Assembly (NCBI GenBank): GCA_029706075.1
Contig: JAINUG010000026.1
Location: 3,393,001-3,457,000 of the forward strand
Source of the DNA: Aldrovandia affinis
Taxonomy: Eukaryota > Chordata > Actinopteri > Notacanthiformes > Halosauridae
DNA: 64,000 nucleotides
Reading direction: 5' to 3'
Shown here piece by piece: positions 40,305-52,488 of the stretch; the stretch's first letter is position 1, and each line of letters starts with the position of its first letter. The position numbers were made by a program, and so were the translations under genes. The notes under the pieces were generated by a model. That model had not been told where the DNA came from and ran no database searches. It saw only the letters and a list, made by a program, of their open reading frames with translations.

Positions 40305-40652
40305 TAGGGATGTTAATGATTAATTGATGATTGATTAATCTCTGTTAAGAATTTGATCAATCAAGCATATCAAATTTACAATTATGTATCACAGCACAGC
40401 TGAGTTATCCAATAGCATGAACTCTAGTGAGTGTAATAATATTGCTTTGAAACAACAGTTAAAACCTTGTTGATTTAATCAAATATATCTAGCAATATTT
40501 CACAAAAGAAAACAATTTACAACGACAAAACATTTTTGTTATATTTTGTATAGCCTAACGTTACCTCAGCCGACAATAGCGTAGTCTCCTGAATTCGCTA
40601 AGCACGCCTAACGTTACTTCCGCATTTCCCTAGATTGGCAAAGTTGGCACGA

Positions 40653-42383
40653 CTGGCGGTGTTTGAAACCGTTCCCTATTCCCTAAATAGTGCACTATAT
40701 AGTGTGTTCGCCATTTTGTAGTGTTGTTTGAATTCTCAACGGTTAATTTCGTTCACTATATAGTGCACTATAAAATACCCACAATTCACAGCGATTTCTA
40801 GTGAACAGCGAATGTACCCTACAATTTCTCCCGTATACCACAATGCAATGCGGTCGTGTCTTAGTTAGCTCACGACTTCCATAACGGTAGCTATTGGTGG
40901 CTAAAGCAGTGGCTAGCAGACAGCACCACAGTTGACAAAACCACACTTGCACATCATTAGAATTTCAACAATTTATTTGGGATTTAACATTAAAAACTGA
41001 ACATGCAAACCCGATATGATGTTATATATTTGGACTTTCAGAAAGAATTTGACAAGGTACCACATGAGAGGCTCATTGCTAAAATGAAATCAGTAGGAAT
41101 TGTAGGAGTAGTTTCACAGTGGGTTAAAAATTGGCTGCAAGGGCGAATACAAAGAGTAACAGTAGGTGGGGCCGAATCTGACCTCGGTGCTGTGGGCAGT
41201 GGTGTCCCGCAGGGATCGGTGCTGGGACCTCTGCTCTTCCTTATTTACATAAATGATCTGGATATGGACATTAGTAGCAAAATAGTTAAATTTGCAGATG
41301 ATACTAAACTTGGGGTTTGGCAAACAGTTTGGAATCGACTAAAGTAATCCAAGATGATTTAAACAAAATCCAAAAATGGGCAGATACATGGCAGATGACG
41401 TTCAATATTGCTAAATGTAAAGTTATGCATGTGGGAAATAAAAACATTAGACAGGAGTATTTTATGGGAGGAGAAAAGTTAGTAGGTGTTCAATTTGAAA
41501 AGGATTTAGGAGTTGTAGTGGATCAAAGCCTATCTGCATCAAAGCAGTGTGCTACAGCAGTGAAAAAAGCCAACAGGATGCTGGGATACATAGCAAAAAG
41601 GATTGAGTACAAATCAAAGGAGGTTATATTAATGTTATATAACGCCTTTGTCAGACCGCACTTAGAATACTGTGTGCAGTTCTGGGCACCGCACTACAAG
41701 AAAGATATTGAAGCTCTTGAAAAAGTCCAAAGAAGGGCAACTAAACTGATACCTGGTATGAAAGGTAAAAGTTATGATGATAGACTTAAGGCACTCAATC
41801 TATTTAAACTTAGCAAACGCAGACTTAGGGGGATTTGATTGAGGTTTTTAAATTCCTAAAAGGGATTAACAAAGTAAAATACCAAAGATTTTTAAGATAA
41901 GTGGGGTCAGCAGAACAAGAGGCCACAGGTGGAAATTAGTTAAAGGCAAATTCCGCACAGATATTAGGAAGTTTTTCTTTACACAGAGAGTTGTCAATGC
42001 CTGGAACAGCTTGCCAGGTCAGGTAGTAGAGGCAGAAAACGCTCGGGCTATTCAAGGCCAGGCTAGATGTAGTACTAGATGTTCTTTAGATTAGGACATG
42101 ATGAGCCAAGATGGGCCGAACGGCCTGTTCTCATCATTATGTATTCTTATGTTCTTGTATACCTGATTGAGTACATTTCAACCTGCTGTCATGAGTGCTC
42201 GGTTTGTTTACGTGATACTGGGCGCATCCGCTTGCGTCTCCTGAATATTTTTTTTAACGCAAATGACGTTCATTGTAGTGTCCGAAAACAGTTTAATCGT
42301 TCACTACATGGAACACTACATAGGGAACACTATATAGGGAATAGGGAATGAGTGAACGAGTGAACGGTTTCGAACACAGCCAG
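40653..42383. mobile_element. DNA element with ctggc(g/t)gtgtt termini, superfamily unknown
   Basis: Left end ctggcggtgtttgaaaccgt and, read inward, right end ctggctgtgttcgaaaccgt (two mismatches in 20). Inside both ends lie matching tracts of ttccctattccct and atagtgcactatatagtg. The flanks suggest a short C(A/T)G duplication. Outside the nested CR1 LINE there is no coding sequence, so it is non-autonomous. It lies inside the hAT-type copy at 40305-42559 and hosts the LINE at 40990-42165. Confidence 0.75.
40990..42165 (+). mobile_element. CR1/Rex-like LINE, 5'-truncated
   Basis: Reverse transcriptase fragment: DVIYLDFQKEFDKVPHERL, SGVPQGSVLGPLLFLIYIND and FADDTKLGV, where FADD is the catalytic motif. 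It continues in another frame with MTFNIAKCKVMHVGN, VRPHLEYCVQFWAPHYKKDI and EKVQRRATKLIPGMKGKSYD. It is disabled by a frameshift at about 41330 and stops after 41838. The 3' end reads gggccgaacggcctgttctc and then ttatgttcttgta, typical of fish CR1-type tails. Truncated at the palm domain. Confidence 0.85.
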
Positions 42384-42634
42384 TATTTATGCATCCCCGG
42401 GACATCGTTTCCGTCGGAACGGGTGTTCTCAGTGGCTGGTCTTACTATGAACACGTGGATATGCTTATATTCTTTTTTTTAAAACAGTAAGGGGATGAGT
42501 TGGGACTCGGAAGTTAGGAGATAGGCTTAATTTCCTTCATAATTCTTATTGTTTTACGCCCCTGCCCGTTCGCCCTCAGAGTCAAAAAGTGCCCTTTTTT
42601 TGGCTGGTGTTAATTGTATTTTATTTTTATTTTA

Positions 42635-42868
42635 TCTCATCTCATCTCATCTTCAGCCGCTTATTCCTAGTTAGGGTCGCGGGGGGGCTGGAGCCTATCC
42701 CAGCATGCATTGGGGCGAGAGGCAGGAATACACCCTGGACAGGTCGCCAATCCATCGCAGGGCACTACATACACCATTCACTCACACACTCAACATGCAA
42801 ACTCCACACAGAAAGGCCCCCGGCCTGGATTTGAACCCGAGACCTTCTTGCTGTGAGGCGACAGTGAT
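42635..42868 (-). repeat. tRNA-related SINE, third family
   Basis: Read on the plus strand it starts with tctcatctcatctcatcttc and then the ggagcctatcccagcatgca and gacaggtcgccaatccatcg blocks of a very common fish repeat. The minus strand ends in a degenerate tRNA-like head (cactgtcgcctcacagcaag with B box cgggttcaaatcc). The head is cut short. Confidence 0.7.
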
Positions 42869-43440
42869 TTTTTGTTTATTTGTTATTGAAATTCTATCAA
42901 ATATAAAGAGGGAAATGTATAGTAGTATCCACAAAAAAATACACCTGGGGTGGTAATAGTGCGTGTCAGTGGGGTGAGTGAGGTTTTTTTTTGCTTGAGC
43001 CCCTGCCCCCCAAAATGTCTGTGCACGGCCCTGTGTGTATGTGTATGTGGCTGCAAGAGGATCTGTTACAGCCGATGTCTGTTTTAATCACACCTCTTAA
43101 CTTTTTCTTATTCAGCAAAACATGACAATGTCAACTACTAAAACATTTGACATAAAAAAAACATGTAAGAATGTGCATATGTTTGGGTCCACAGGGGATA
43201 CAGAGAAGCCTAAATGGTGAGCTGGCCACATGGGGTAAACGTCAGGACAGAGACGACACTGATCTGATTAGACTCCTGACATTTGTGTTGCAAGGATACC
43301 TGATTCTACAGTGAGCCGCGCTTTTCCTGAATCAGACTCACACTCAACTTTGCTTTAATCAACAGAGTGGTGGACTCGAGTCACATGACTTGACTTGCAT
43401 GTCTATGACTTGGGACTAGATTTGGATTTGAGCTGGATGA
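42869..43440. other. Unassigned; possible hAT terminus
   Basis: At about 43000-43032 the sequence cccctgccccccaaaatgtc, tgtgcacggccctg would read inward as cagggccgtgcacagacatt, similar to fish hAT ends. The partner end was not identified. Nothing else recognised. Confidence 0.35.
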
Positions 43441-43443
43441 CTG

Positions 43444-43644
43444 GAGAGTCACCTCATCCAAGAGGCCACACAACTTCTGGTCCAGGCCCTGGTGATCTCG
43501 CGTCTGGACTACTGCAATTCCTTGCTGGCAGGCCTACCGGCCTGCCCCAGTGCCATGAAGCCACTGCAACTAATCCAGAATGCTGCCGCATGTCTGGTGT
43601 TCACCCACATCACCCCTCTACTCTCCTCTCTGCACTGGCTGGAG
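43444..43644 (+). mobile_element. L2 LINE fragment in plus orientation
   Basis: Plus-strand translation EATQLLVQALVISRLDYCNS, then PLQLIQNAAACLVF and HITPLLSSLHWLEH, the same region that the adjacent minus-strand copy encodes. It joins that copy head to head at about 43644-43650. Confidence 0.8.
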
Positions 43645-46165
43645 CATCAGCGGTGGGTTTTGAGTCTCTTGGAAGATTGCAAGTGATTCCGCGGTCCTGA
43701 CTGATTGCGGAAGGTCGTTCCACCAGCGAGGGGTCAGGACAGAGAAGAGACGAGACCACGAGGAGCGGCTGCCAGGTGCCCGGAGGGATGGGGCAGTCAG
43801 TTTGCCAGAGGAGGCGGAGCGGAGGGGTCTGGCTGGGGTGTAGGGAGTGATGAGTGAACAGAGGTATGGGGTAGCAGTGCCTCTAGCCGCTTGAAAAGCA
43901 AGCACCAGTGATTTGAATCTGATGCGTGCTGTGATGGGGAGCCAGTGCAGAGAGGAGAGTAGAGGGGTGACCTTCAGCTGGTTGAACACCAGATGAGCGG
44001 CAGCGTTCTGGACTAGTTGCAGTGGCTTGATGGCACAGGCCGGTAAGCCTGCCAGAAAGGAATTGCAGTAGTCCAGATGTGAGATCACCAGGGCCTGGAC
44101 CAGGAGTTGTGTGGCCTCTTGGGTGAGGAAAGGTCAGATCCTCCAGATGTTGTGGAGGGAGAATCGGCAGGTCCGAGTGATCGCTGCAATGTGGCTAGAG
44201 AAGCACAGCTGGTTGTCCAGGGTCACTCCAAGACTCCTGGCAGACTGGGACGGAGACACTATCGAGCCTTCCACAGTGATTGACGCATCAATCATCGGGG
44301 AGCCCTTTGCTGGGAGGAAGAGCAGCTCTGTCTTCCCCAGGTTCAGCTTCAGGTGGTGGGTGGACATCCATGCGGAGATGTCAGCCAGGCATGCAGAGAT
44401 CCGTGCCAGGACCTGGGTCTCAGATGGAGAGAAGGAGAGAAAGAGTTGAGTGTCATCGGCATAACAGTGATAGGAAAAACCATGAGCAGAAATAACAGAA
44501 CCAAGTGACTTGGTGTACAGGGAGAATAGGATGGGGCCTAGCACCGAGCCCTGCGGGACTCCGGTAGAGAGGGTGTGGGGAAAGGAGAGGGATCCTCTCC
44601 AGGTCACCTGGTAGGACCAGTCAGCCAGGTAGAACTTGAACCATGTCAGTGCAGATCCAGAGATTCCCATCTCGACAAGAGATGAGAGCAGGATCTGGTG
44701 GTCCACCGTGTCGAATGCAGCCGACAGGTCGAGGAAGAGGAGGACGAAACTAAGGGATTGGGACTTAGCCACGTGACGAGCCTCAGTGACCGCAAGGAGA
44801 GCAGTGTCTGTGGAGTGACCTGCCTTGAACCCAGATTAGTTAGGATCAAGCAAGTTGTTCTGTAGGAGATGAGCAGACAGTTGGTTATAGACAGCCCGCT
44901 CTAATGTTTTGGAGAGGAATGGGAGGAGAGAGACAAGTTGGTAGTTTGAAATGATAGCAGGATTCAGAGAGGGTTTTTTGAGGAGGGGGACAACATGAGC
45001 GCATTTGAGGGAAGAGGGGACAGAGCCAGAGGAAAGAGAGGAGTTAATAACATTGGACACAAAGGGGAGGACGTCCATAGCAATGGACTGGAAGAGGGGG
45101 GAAGGAATGAGATCAAGAGGGCAGGTGGTGGGACGGTGGGAGCGAACAAGTTGAAGGATGTCCGAGTCAGGGAGGGGCGAGAATGAGGACAGAGGGGTGA
45201 GAGGTTTAGGTGGCAAGATGGGTGAGGGAGAATTAGGTGAGCGAGAGGATGGGGGGAAGGAGCTGCGAATGTCATCGACCTTCTTGCGAAAGAAGGATGC
45301 AAAGTCATCCACGGTTAGAGAGGAGGGGGGTGGGCAGAGAGGAAAACGTAGAGTAGAGTTTTCGAGGCTTAGAAACAGAAGATTTAATCTTGGAAAGGAA
45401 AAATGCAGACTTAGCAGAGGAGAGGTTAGAGGAAAACGTAGCCAGGAGTGTGTGGAAGTCAGTCAGAGCCACAGGGGATTTGGATTTTCTCCATTTCCTT
45501 TCTGCTGCTCGCAGTTTCAGTCGGTCAGCCCGAATGGAGTCAGATAGCCAGGGGTGGGGATCAAGGCGAGCAGGTTTAGTGGATAGAGGACAGAGTGAAT
45601 CAAAGGAGGAGGAGAGAGAGGAAAGTAGGGTGGATGATGCTTCCTCAGCAGGTAGCTGAGAGAAGGCATCGGTAGGGGGAAGGGAAGATAGAACAGTAGC
45701 TGACAGGGCAGAGGGGGAGAGAGAGCGGAGGTTGCGACGGACAAGGACAGTGGGGGCAGGTGAAGATGGTTTAGGCACAGAGGGGAGGGGAAGGGAAAAA
45801 GACAGAAAGCAGTGGTCAGACACATGTAGAGGAGATACCATAATGTTGGGTGAGGTGCAGTTCCTAGTGAAGACTAGGTCCAGTTGGTTACCAGCCTTGT
45901 GGGTGGATGGGGATTCAGCCACGGTGAAGTCAAAGGACTGAAGCAGGGGGGAAAACACAGAGGACTGAGGGGTGTCCAGCAGCAGGTTGAAGTCACCGAG
46001 GAGTAGGACGGGAGTGCCATCCTCAGGGAAGGCGCTGAGTAGGGCATCCATCTCATCCAGGAAACTCCCCAGTGGACCTGGTGGGCGATAAAGAACAATT
46101 ATGTGCAGTTTACATGGAACTAATGTGCCACTAATGTGTCCCTCAGTCACCCCTTATTGCAGTGT
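43645..46165 (-). mobile_element. L2-clade LINE with endonuclease remnant and reverse transcriptase
   Basis: The longest L2 copy, on the minus strand. 46150-45305 encodes the C-terminal half of the AP endonuclease (IVLYRPPGPLGSFLDEMDAL, LLGDFNLLLD, LDLVFTRN, VSDHCFLSFSL) and the linker. 45312-44836 and 44772-44134 encode the reverse transcriptase (FLSKTLERAVYNQL, LDLSAAFDTVDHQI, STGVPQGSVLGPILFSLYTK and the catalytic YADDTQLF). 44088-43650 encodes the downstream region. Stops and frameshifts separate these blocks. The N-terminal endonuclease half and the 3' tail are missing. ORFs antisense to it are shadows. Confidence 0.9.
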
Positions 46166-47565
<1,400 letters not shown>

Positions 47566-50435
47566 GTCAAGACTTATCAAAAGAATGGAAGGAATGGGCA
47601 AGGTGTTTTGTTTTTTGTTTTTCTTTGTTTTTCTTTTGTTTTCCCAGAAATGATATCTCTTACACACTTACTTTCTATAGAACATATTTAAAGCAAAATG
47701 TATTGTGCCATTTCCTGTCCTTAGCCACTGATCCTACAGGTATAGCCAACACTTTAGTTTTTAATTGGCTGGGAGGGAAATGTCACCACAGCATTTTCCC
47801 GGTTTGAGCTGACTTGTGGTATTGGTACAAGAGCTGAAAACATCAAAACAAGTCTGAAATGTAATTTGTATGGGGGGGGAGCATTTGCTTTTATCCTTTT
47901 TATTTCTGTGTAGTTGAAAGCAACATGGCACAATACGAGGCTACACATTATCCTCAATATACCGCTCATTTATATTCCACTCAAATACACAGATCTGGTT
48001 GGCTCTCTTCCTTTTACAAAATTGGCAATTTTTTTCAATTTTCTATCAAACGGGGTCTGTTCTGTCAGTCTTTGTATTTACGATGATTTTAATAATGTAA
48101 AACTTGCTATTACTTGAATATGTCAGTATTTAAACTACTGTAAAATTATAAACTTTTATACTTTCTATGATTACTCTAGTGTCTCTAGAAAACTTTCCAT
48201 CTCTGATGCAGGCATGTTGTAATATATACGATTGAAGATATGATTTTTCTGCCTTGGCCATTTGAGTATGTTCTGCAAAAAAGGAAGAAAACATAGCCAC
48301 AGTTAATCAAATATCAAAGGCATATTAGCTTAATACTGCATCAGACTCTTCGTGTTTATATGGTGTTTTGTTCATGTAAGTGTTTAGAGTAAATACAAAT
48401 GTTTATACAAAAAAAAAGCTGGTAGCAAACTGTCTGGAGTCTTGATGACTTGAGTCATAATTGCTTCACACTGCCATCTACTGGTCAAAATATAGTGCAT
48501 ACGTAGAGAATACGCATGCGCCTAGACTTTAAAATGTGCATGCGCAATAGCTTTACCCTGCAGTTGGTTCACCCTGCCTATAACTGTATCTCAAAAAGTT
48601 GCAAGTTATTCTTGTGAAAAATATTTGTGAAAATTCCATCACAAGAAATGTTCAAGAACAAAGTTATTATGTGCTCTATATCACCTGGATGTCAAACAAT
48701 TGCAATGTATTGTTAAATAATATTCACTAAAATTCAACAAATGCATATGTAGTGTGCAAATGAGAGACCAAGTACTAAACTTTAAGTGATTTGAGATCTC
48801 AGTTTCATGTGGATGGGCTACAGTTTTTTGTTTATTCTTCACAAATATTCACAAAAATTCAACAAAAGCATATTTTTACAAACAGAAAGTTGTAGTAAGC
48901 TTATGAGAGGTATCTGGTCTTTATGTCATATGGATGGGCCACAGTATAAATATATTCATAAAAAAATACTCATTGAAATTCAACAAAAGCATATTTCTGA
49001 CAGATAAATTGTAGTAAGATCACAAGAGGCCTCTGAGCATACTAAAAGTGATATTTAATATCTATGTCATATGGATAGGTCACAGTATAAATTATTCTTT
49101 GTGCAGGCCTCTGACTAAAATGATTTAAAAAGATTTCTTTTAGAGGTATTTCTTTTTTGGTTTGTTTTCTTTTTTGTTGGTTTTGATAACCTATATTTAT
49201 CCTTGTGTCTTCTGATGTTATTTCGTGACCCTTTTGCCAACTTTTAAAATAATGTGTATTAAAAAAACTAATAAAGACAAGCTGGTCATGTTAAAATGGA
49301 AAAGCAAACTCTCACATGTCTTGATTCAGCACCAAATGCTACAATATTAAGAGAACCCTGAATTCATATTTGCTAGTTAAATACATAAATTGACGGAGTA
49401 CATTTAAAACTCTAAGCTAAGTAATATTTTCAACGGTTTTTTTTTGTTTGTATGTCAAGCTAGGGCTTATGATGAGTGTTCCAGTCACACTTGTCCTTCA
49501 GAGATATGGCCTAATTTTGAGCACACTTCCAGTATCTTCACACTTAATATATTATAAATGGATTATAAACCGATCTCTATTGCATACTAAGAAGGAGAGA
49601 GTTGAAGAGCTTGGGATGCTCAGTTATAGAGGGGAAATAGGCCACATAACTGGCAGTGAGAGCTAATGAGAGAAAATAGGTGGGGAACAGTTTATAAAGG
49701 TTATCAGAAGTAGCCAAAATGTCAATACGGTAATATGTTGATTTTGCTGGCCACAGGTAAAGGAGAAGAAGATGGATTAAATTGTCTGATATGAAAGCCA
49801 CGTATCTCTGGCTTAGTGTAGGGTGGTAGACAGCTGGGGTGAAAATCACCACATATATTTTATTTGATGTGCACCCTAAAAAATGATCATCGCTTTTAAG
49901 AATTGCATTTATCCTTAAACGTATACATTGTATATGCATGTTACGTCCACAAGATGTCAGTCAAAACAAATGTACACAATATTTCAGTTCAGGGCCATGT
50001 CCCAAGTAACTGGTTCACTGGAATATTGAATATTGCATATATTGTGAATATTATGCAATACTTTACTTAATCATTATTTTATTGGTCAATATATTTTCCA
50101 TAATATGCCATTCAAAGCACATATACTATGTGTATTCTTGTGAGTTAACTTACAACTGTAACATTAAACTGGCTGTAAGTGACTTACATTTACAGGTATT
50201 CATTTGGCAGAGACTTTTATCCAAAGTGACTTAAAGGCTGTTTTGGAAAATAACACCAAGTGTAAATAACAAGGGTAACTATAAGCACCTGAACAGAATA
50301 GACAGTTACACTGTAGATATTAAGTGAGTATGATTTATGTACGTGAGGAAAAAAAAGAGTAGTGCCTTGCCCAGGGGTTCAAAAATCACTATGCGTCACA
50401 TACAGCATAACTTTGGAGAAATGATTGGATCAAAT
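47566..50435. other. 3' UTR-like and unassigned AT-rich DNA with a diverged tandem repeat
   Basis: 47566 to about 48300 may be the retrocopied ube2i 3' UTR. 48650-49100 holds about four diverged copies of a 121-141-base unit. About 50195-50235 is an isolated L2/SINE-type tail fragment (tttggcagagacttttatcc). No gene. Confidence 0.45.
48650..49100. repeat. Diverged tandem repeat, period about 122 bp
   Basis: The marker aattcaacaa recurs at 48731, 48856 and 48977, and the marker ggat(g/a)gg(g/t)c(t/c)acag or its equivalent at 48687, 48811, 48932 and 49073. Spacing is 121-125 bases, then 141. Units share agcatattt and gtagtaag segments. Confidence 0.7.
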
Positions 50436-52488
50436 ACATTTACATTACATTTACATTTTAAGCATTTATCAGATGCTCTTATCCAGAGCGACTTACAAGA
50501 TGTGCATAAATACATGGTAGGAACAATCATAGTTAGTGCAAGAGATCAGTGCAGTAATACAGCGATAGACATCATTGCAGGCAGCTGCGTACCATACCTG
50601 TAACACTGGGAAGGAAAAGGTTAGTAATTTTTTTTACATATATATATATTTTTTTATGGAGTAAGCAGGGGTATATAGTGTTGGACAAATAGGCAGTGGT
50701 GGTGACAATTAGCTAGATGTTCAGAATTCAGTGGTAGTGGAGTTTGAAAAGGTAGGCTTTGAGTCTCTTGCGGAAGATCGCAAGTGATTCCGTGGTCCTG
50801 ACCGATTGTGGAAGGTCGTTCCACCAGCGAGGGGTCAGGACAGAGAAGAGACGAGACCGCGAGGAGCGGCTGCCAGGCACCCGGAGGGATGGGGCAGTCA
50901 GTTTGCCAGAGGAAGCGGAGCGGAGGGGTCTGGCTGGGGTGTAGGGAGTGATGAGTGAACGGAGGTATGGGGGAGCAGTACCTCTAGCCACTTGAAAAGC
51001 AAGCACCAGTGATTTGAATCTGATGCGTGCTGCGATGGGGAGCCAGTGCAGAGAGGAGAGTAGAGGGGTGACGTGGGTGAACTTCGGCTGGTTGAACACC
51101 AGACAAGGAGAGTAGAAGGGTGACGTGGGTGAACTTCGGCTGGTTGAACACAGGCCGGCAGGCCTGCCAGCAAGGAATTGCAGTAGTCCAGACGTGAGAT
51201 CACCAGAGCCTGGACCAGGAGTTGTGTGGTCTCTTGGGTGAGGAACGGTCAGATCCTCCGGATGTTGTGGAGGGAGAATCGGCAGGTCCGAGTGATCGCT
51301 GCAATGTGGCTCGAGAAGCACAGCTGGTTGTCCAGGGTCACTCCAAGACTCCTCGCAGACTGGGACGGAGACACTATGGAGCCTTCCACGGTGATTGATG
51401 CATCAATCATTGGGGAGCCCTTTGCTGGGAGCAAGAGCAGCTCTGTCTTCCCCAGGTTCAGCTTCAGGTGGTGGGTGGACATCCATGCGAAGATGTCAGC
51501 CAGGCATGCAGAGATCCGTGCCGGGACCTGGGTCTCAGATGGAGAGGAGAGAAAGAGTTGAGTGTCATCGGCATAACAGTGATAGGAAAAATCATGAGCA
51601 GAAATAACAGAACCAAATGACTTGGTGTACAGGGAGAATAGGACGGGGTCTAGCACCGAGCCCTGCGGGACTCCGGTAGAGAGGGTGTGGGGAGAGGAGA
51701 GGGATCCTCTCCAGGTCACCTGGTAGGACCAGTCAGCCAGGTAGAACTTGAACCATGTCAGTGCAGATCCAGAGATTCCCATCTCGACAAGAGATGAGAG
51801 CAGGATCTGGTGGTCCACCGTGTTGAATGCAGCCGACAGGTCGAGGAGGAGGAGGACGGAGCTAAGGGATTGGGACTTAGCCATGTGAAGAGCCTCAGTG
51901 ACTGCAAGGAGAGCAGTCTCTGCGGAGTGGCCTGCTTTGAACCCAGATTGGTTAGGATCAAGCAGGTTGTTCTGTAGGAGATGAGCAGACAGTTGGTTAT
52001 AGACAGCCCGCTCTAATGTTTTGGAGAGGAATGGGAGGAGAGAGACAGGTCGGTGGTTTGAAATGACATCAGGATTCAGAGAGGGTTTTTTGAGGAGGGA
52101 GACAACATGAGCACATTTGAGGGAAGAGGGGACAGAGTCAGAGGAAAGAGAGGGGTTAATAACATTGGATACAAAGGGGAGGATGTCCATAGCAATGGAC
52201 TGGAAGAGGGGGGAAGGAAAGGGATCAAGAGGGCAGGTGGTGGGACGGTGGGAGTGAACAAGTTGAAGGATGTCCGAGTCAGGGAGTGGCGAGAATGGGG
52301 ACAGAGGGGTGAGAGGTTTAGGTGGCGAGATGGGTGAGGGAGAATTAGGTGAGGAGTTGCGAATGTCATTGACCTTCTTGCGAAAGAAGGATGCAAAGCC
52401 ATCCACGGTTAGAGAGGAGGGGGGTGGGGGAGGAGGAGGGGTGAGCAGAGAGGAAAACGTAGAGTAGAGTTTTCGAGGGTTAGAAACG
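50436..52488 (-). mobile_element. L2-clade LINE with long open reverse transcriptase
   Basis: The minus strand carries a single open frame from about 52480 to 51249 with FLSKTLERAVYNQLSAHLL, QSGFKAGHSAETALLAVTEA, LDLSAAFNTVDHQI, STGVPQGSVLDPVLFSLYTK and the catalytic YADDTQLF. A frame change follows, then the C-terminal region with a 52-bp tandem duplication at about 51057-51152. The 3' tail at 50440-50500 reads ctctggataagagcatctga and taaatgcttaaaatg. It is 5'-truncated in the linker after the endonuclease, and joins an L1-type fragment of opposite orientation at about 52489. The first residues of the frame beyond 52489 are antisense L1, not LINE-2 protein. Confidence 0.9.

Larger units (their letters stand above)
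40305..42559 (+). mobile_element. Third TAGGGATG hAT-type copy, interrupted and 3'-truncated
   Basis: 40305-40652 and 42384-42559 align with successive parts of the element at 18666-19487. The break falls between ttggcacga and tatttatgcatccccg, which are nearly adjacent in the intact copy. The 3' end is lost after about 42559 (gttttacg). The left end TAGGGATG is intact. The interruption is the element at 40653-42383. Confidence 0.85.

Noticed and set aside
45158..45547. Plus-strand glycine/glutamate-rich frames at 45-46 kb and 52.1-52.5 kb
   Set aside because: Antisense of L2 linker and reverse transcriptase sequence.
48650..49100. Repeat array as a CRISPR
   Set aside because: Units are about 122 bp and diverged with no short direct repeat and spacer pattern, in a vertebrate genome.
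49577..49939. 120-residue minus-strand frame
   Set aside because: No domain, no splice context, AT-rich flank; length is within chance.
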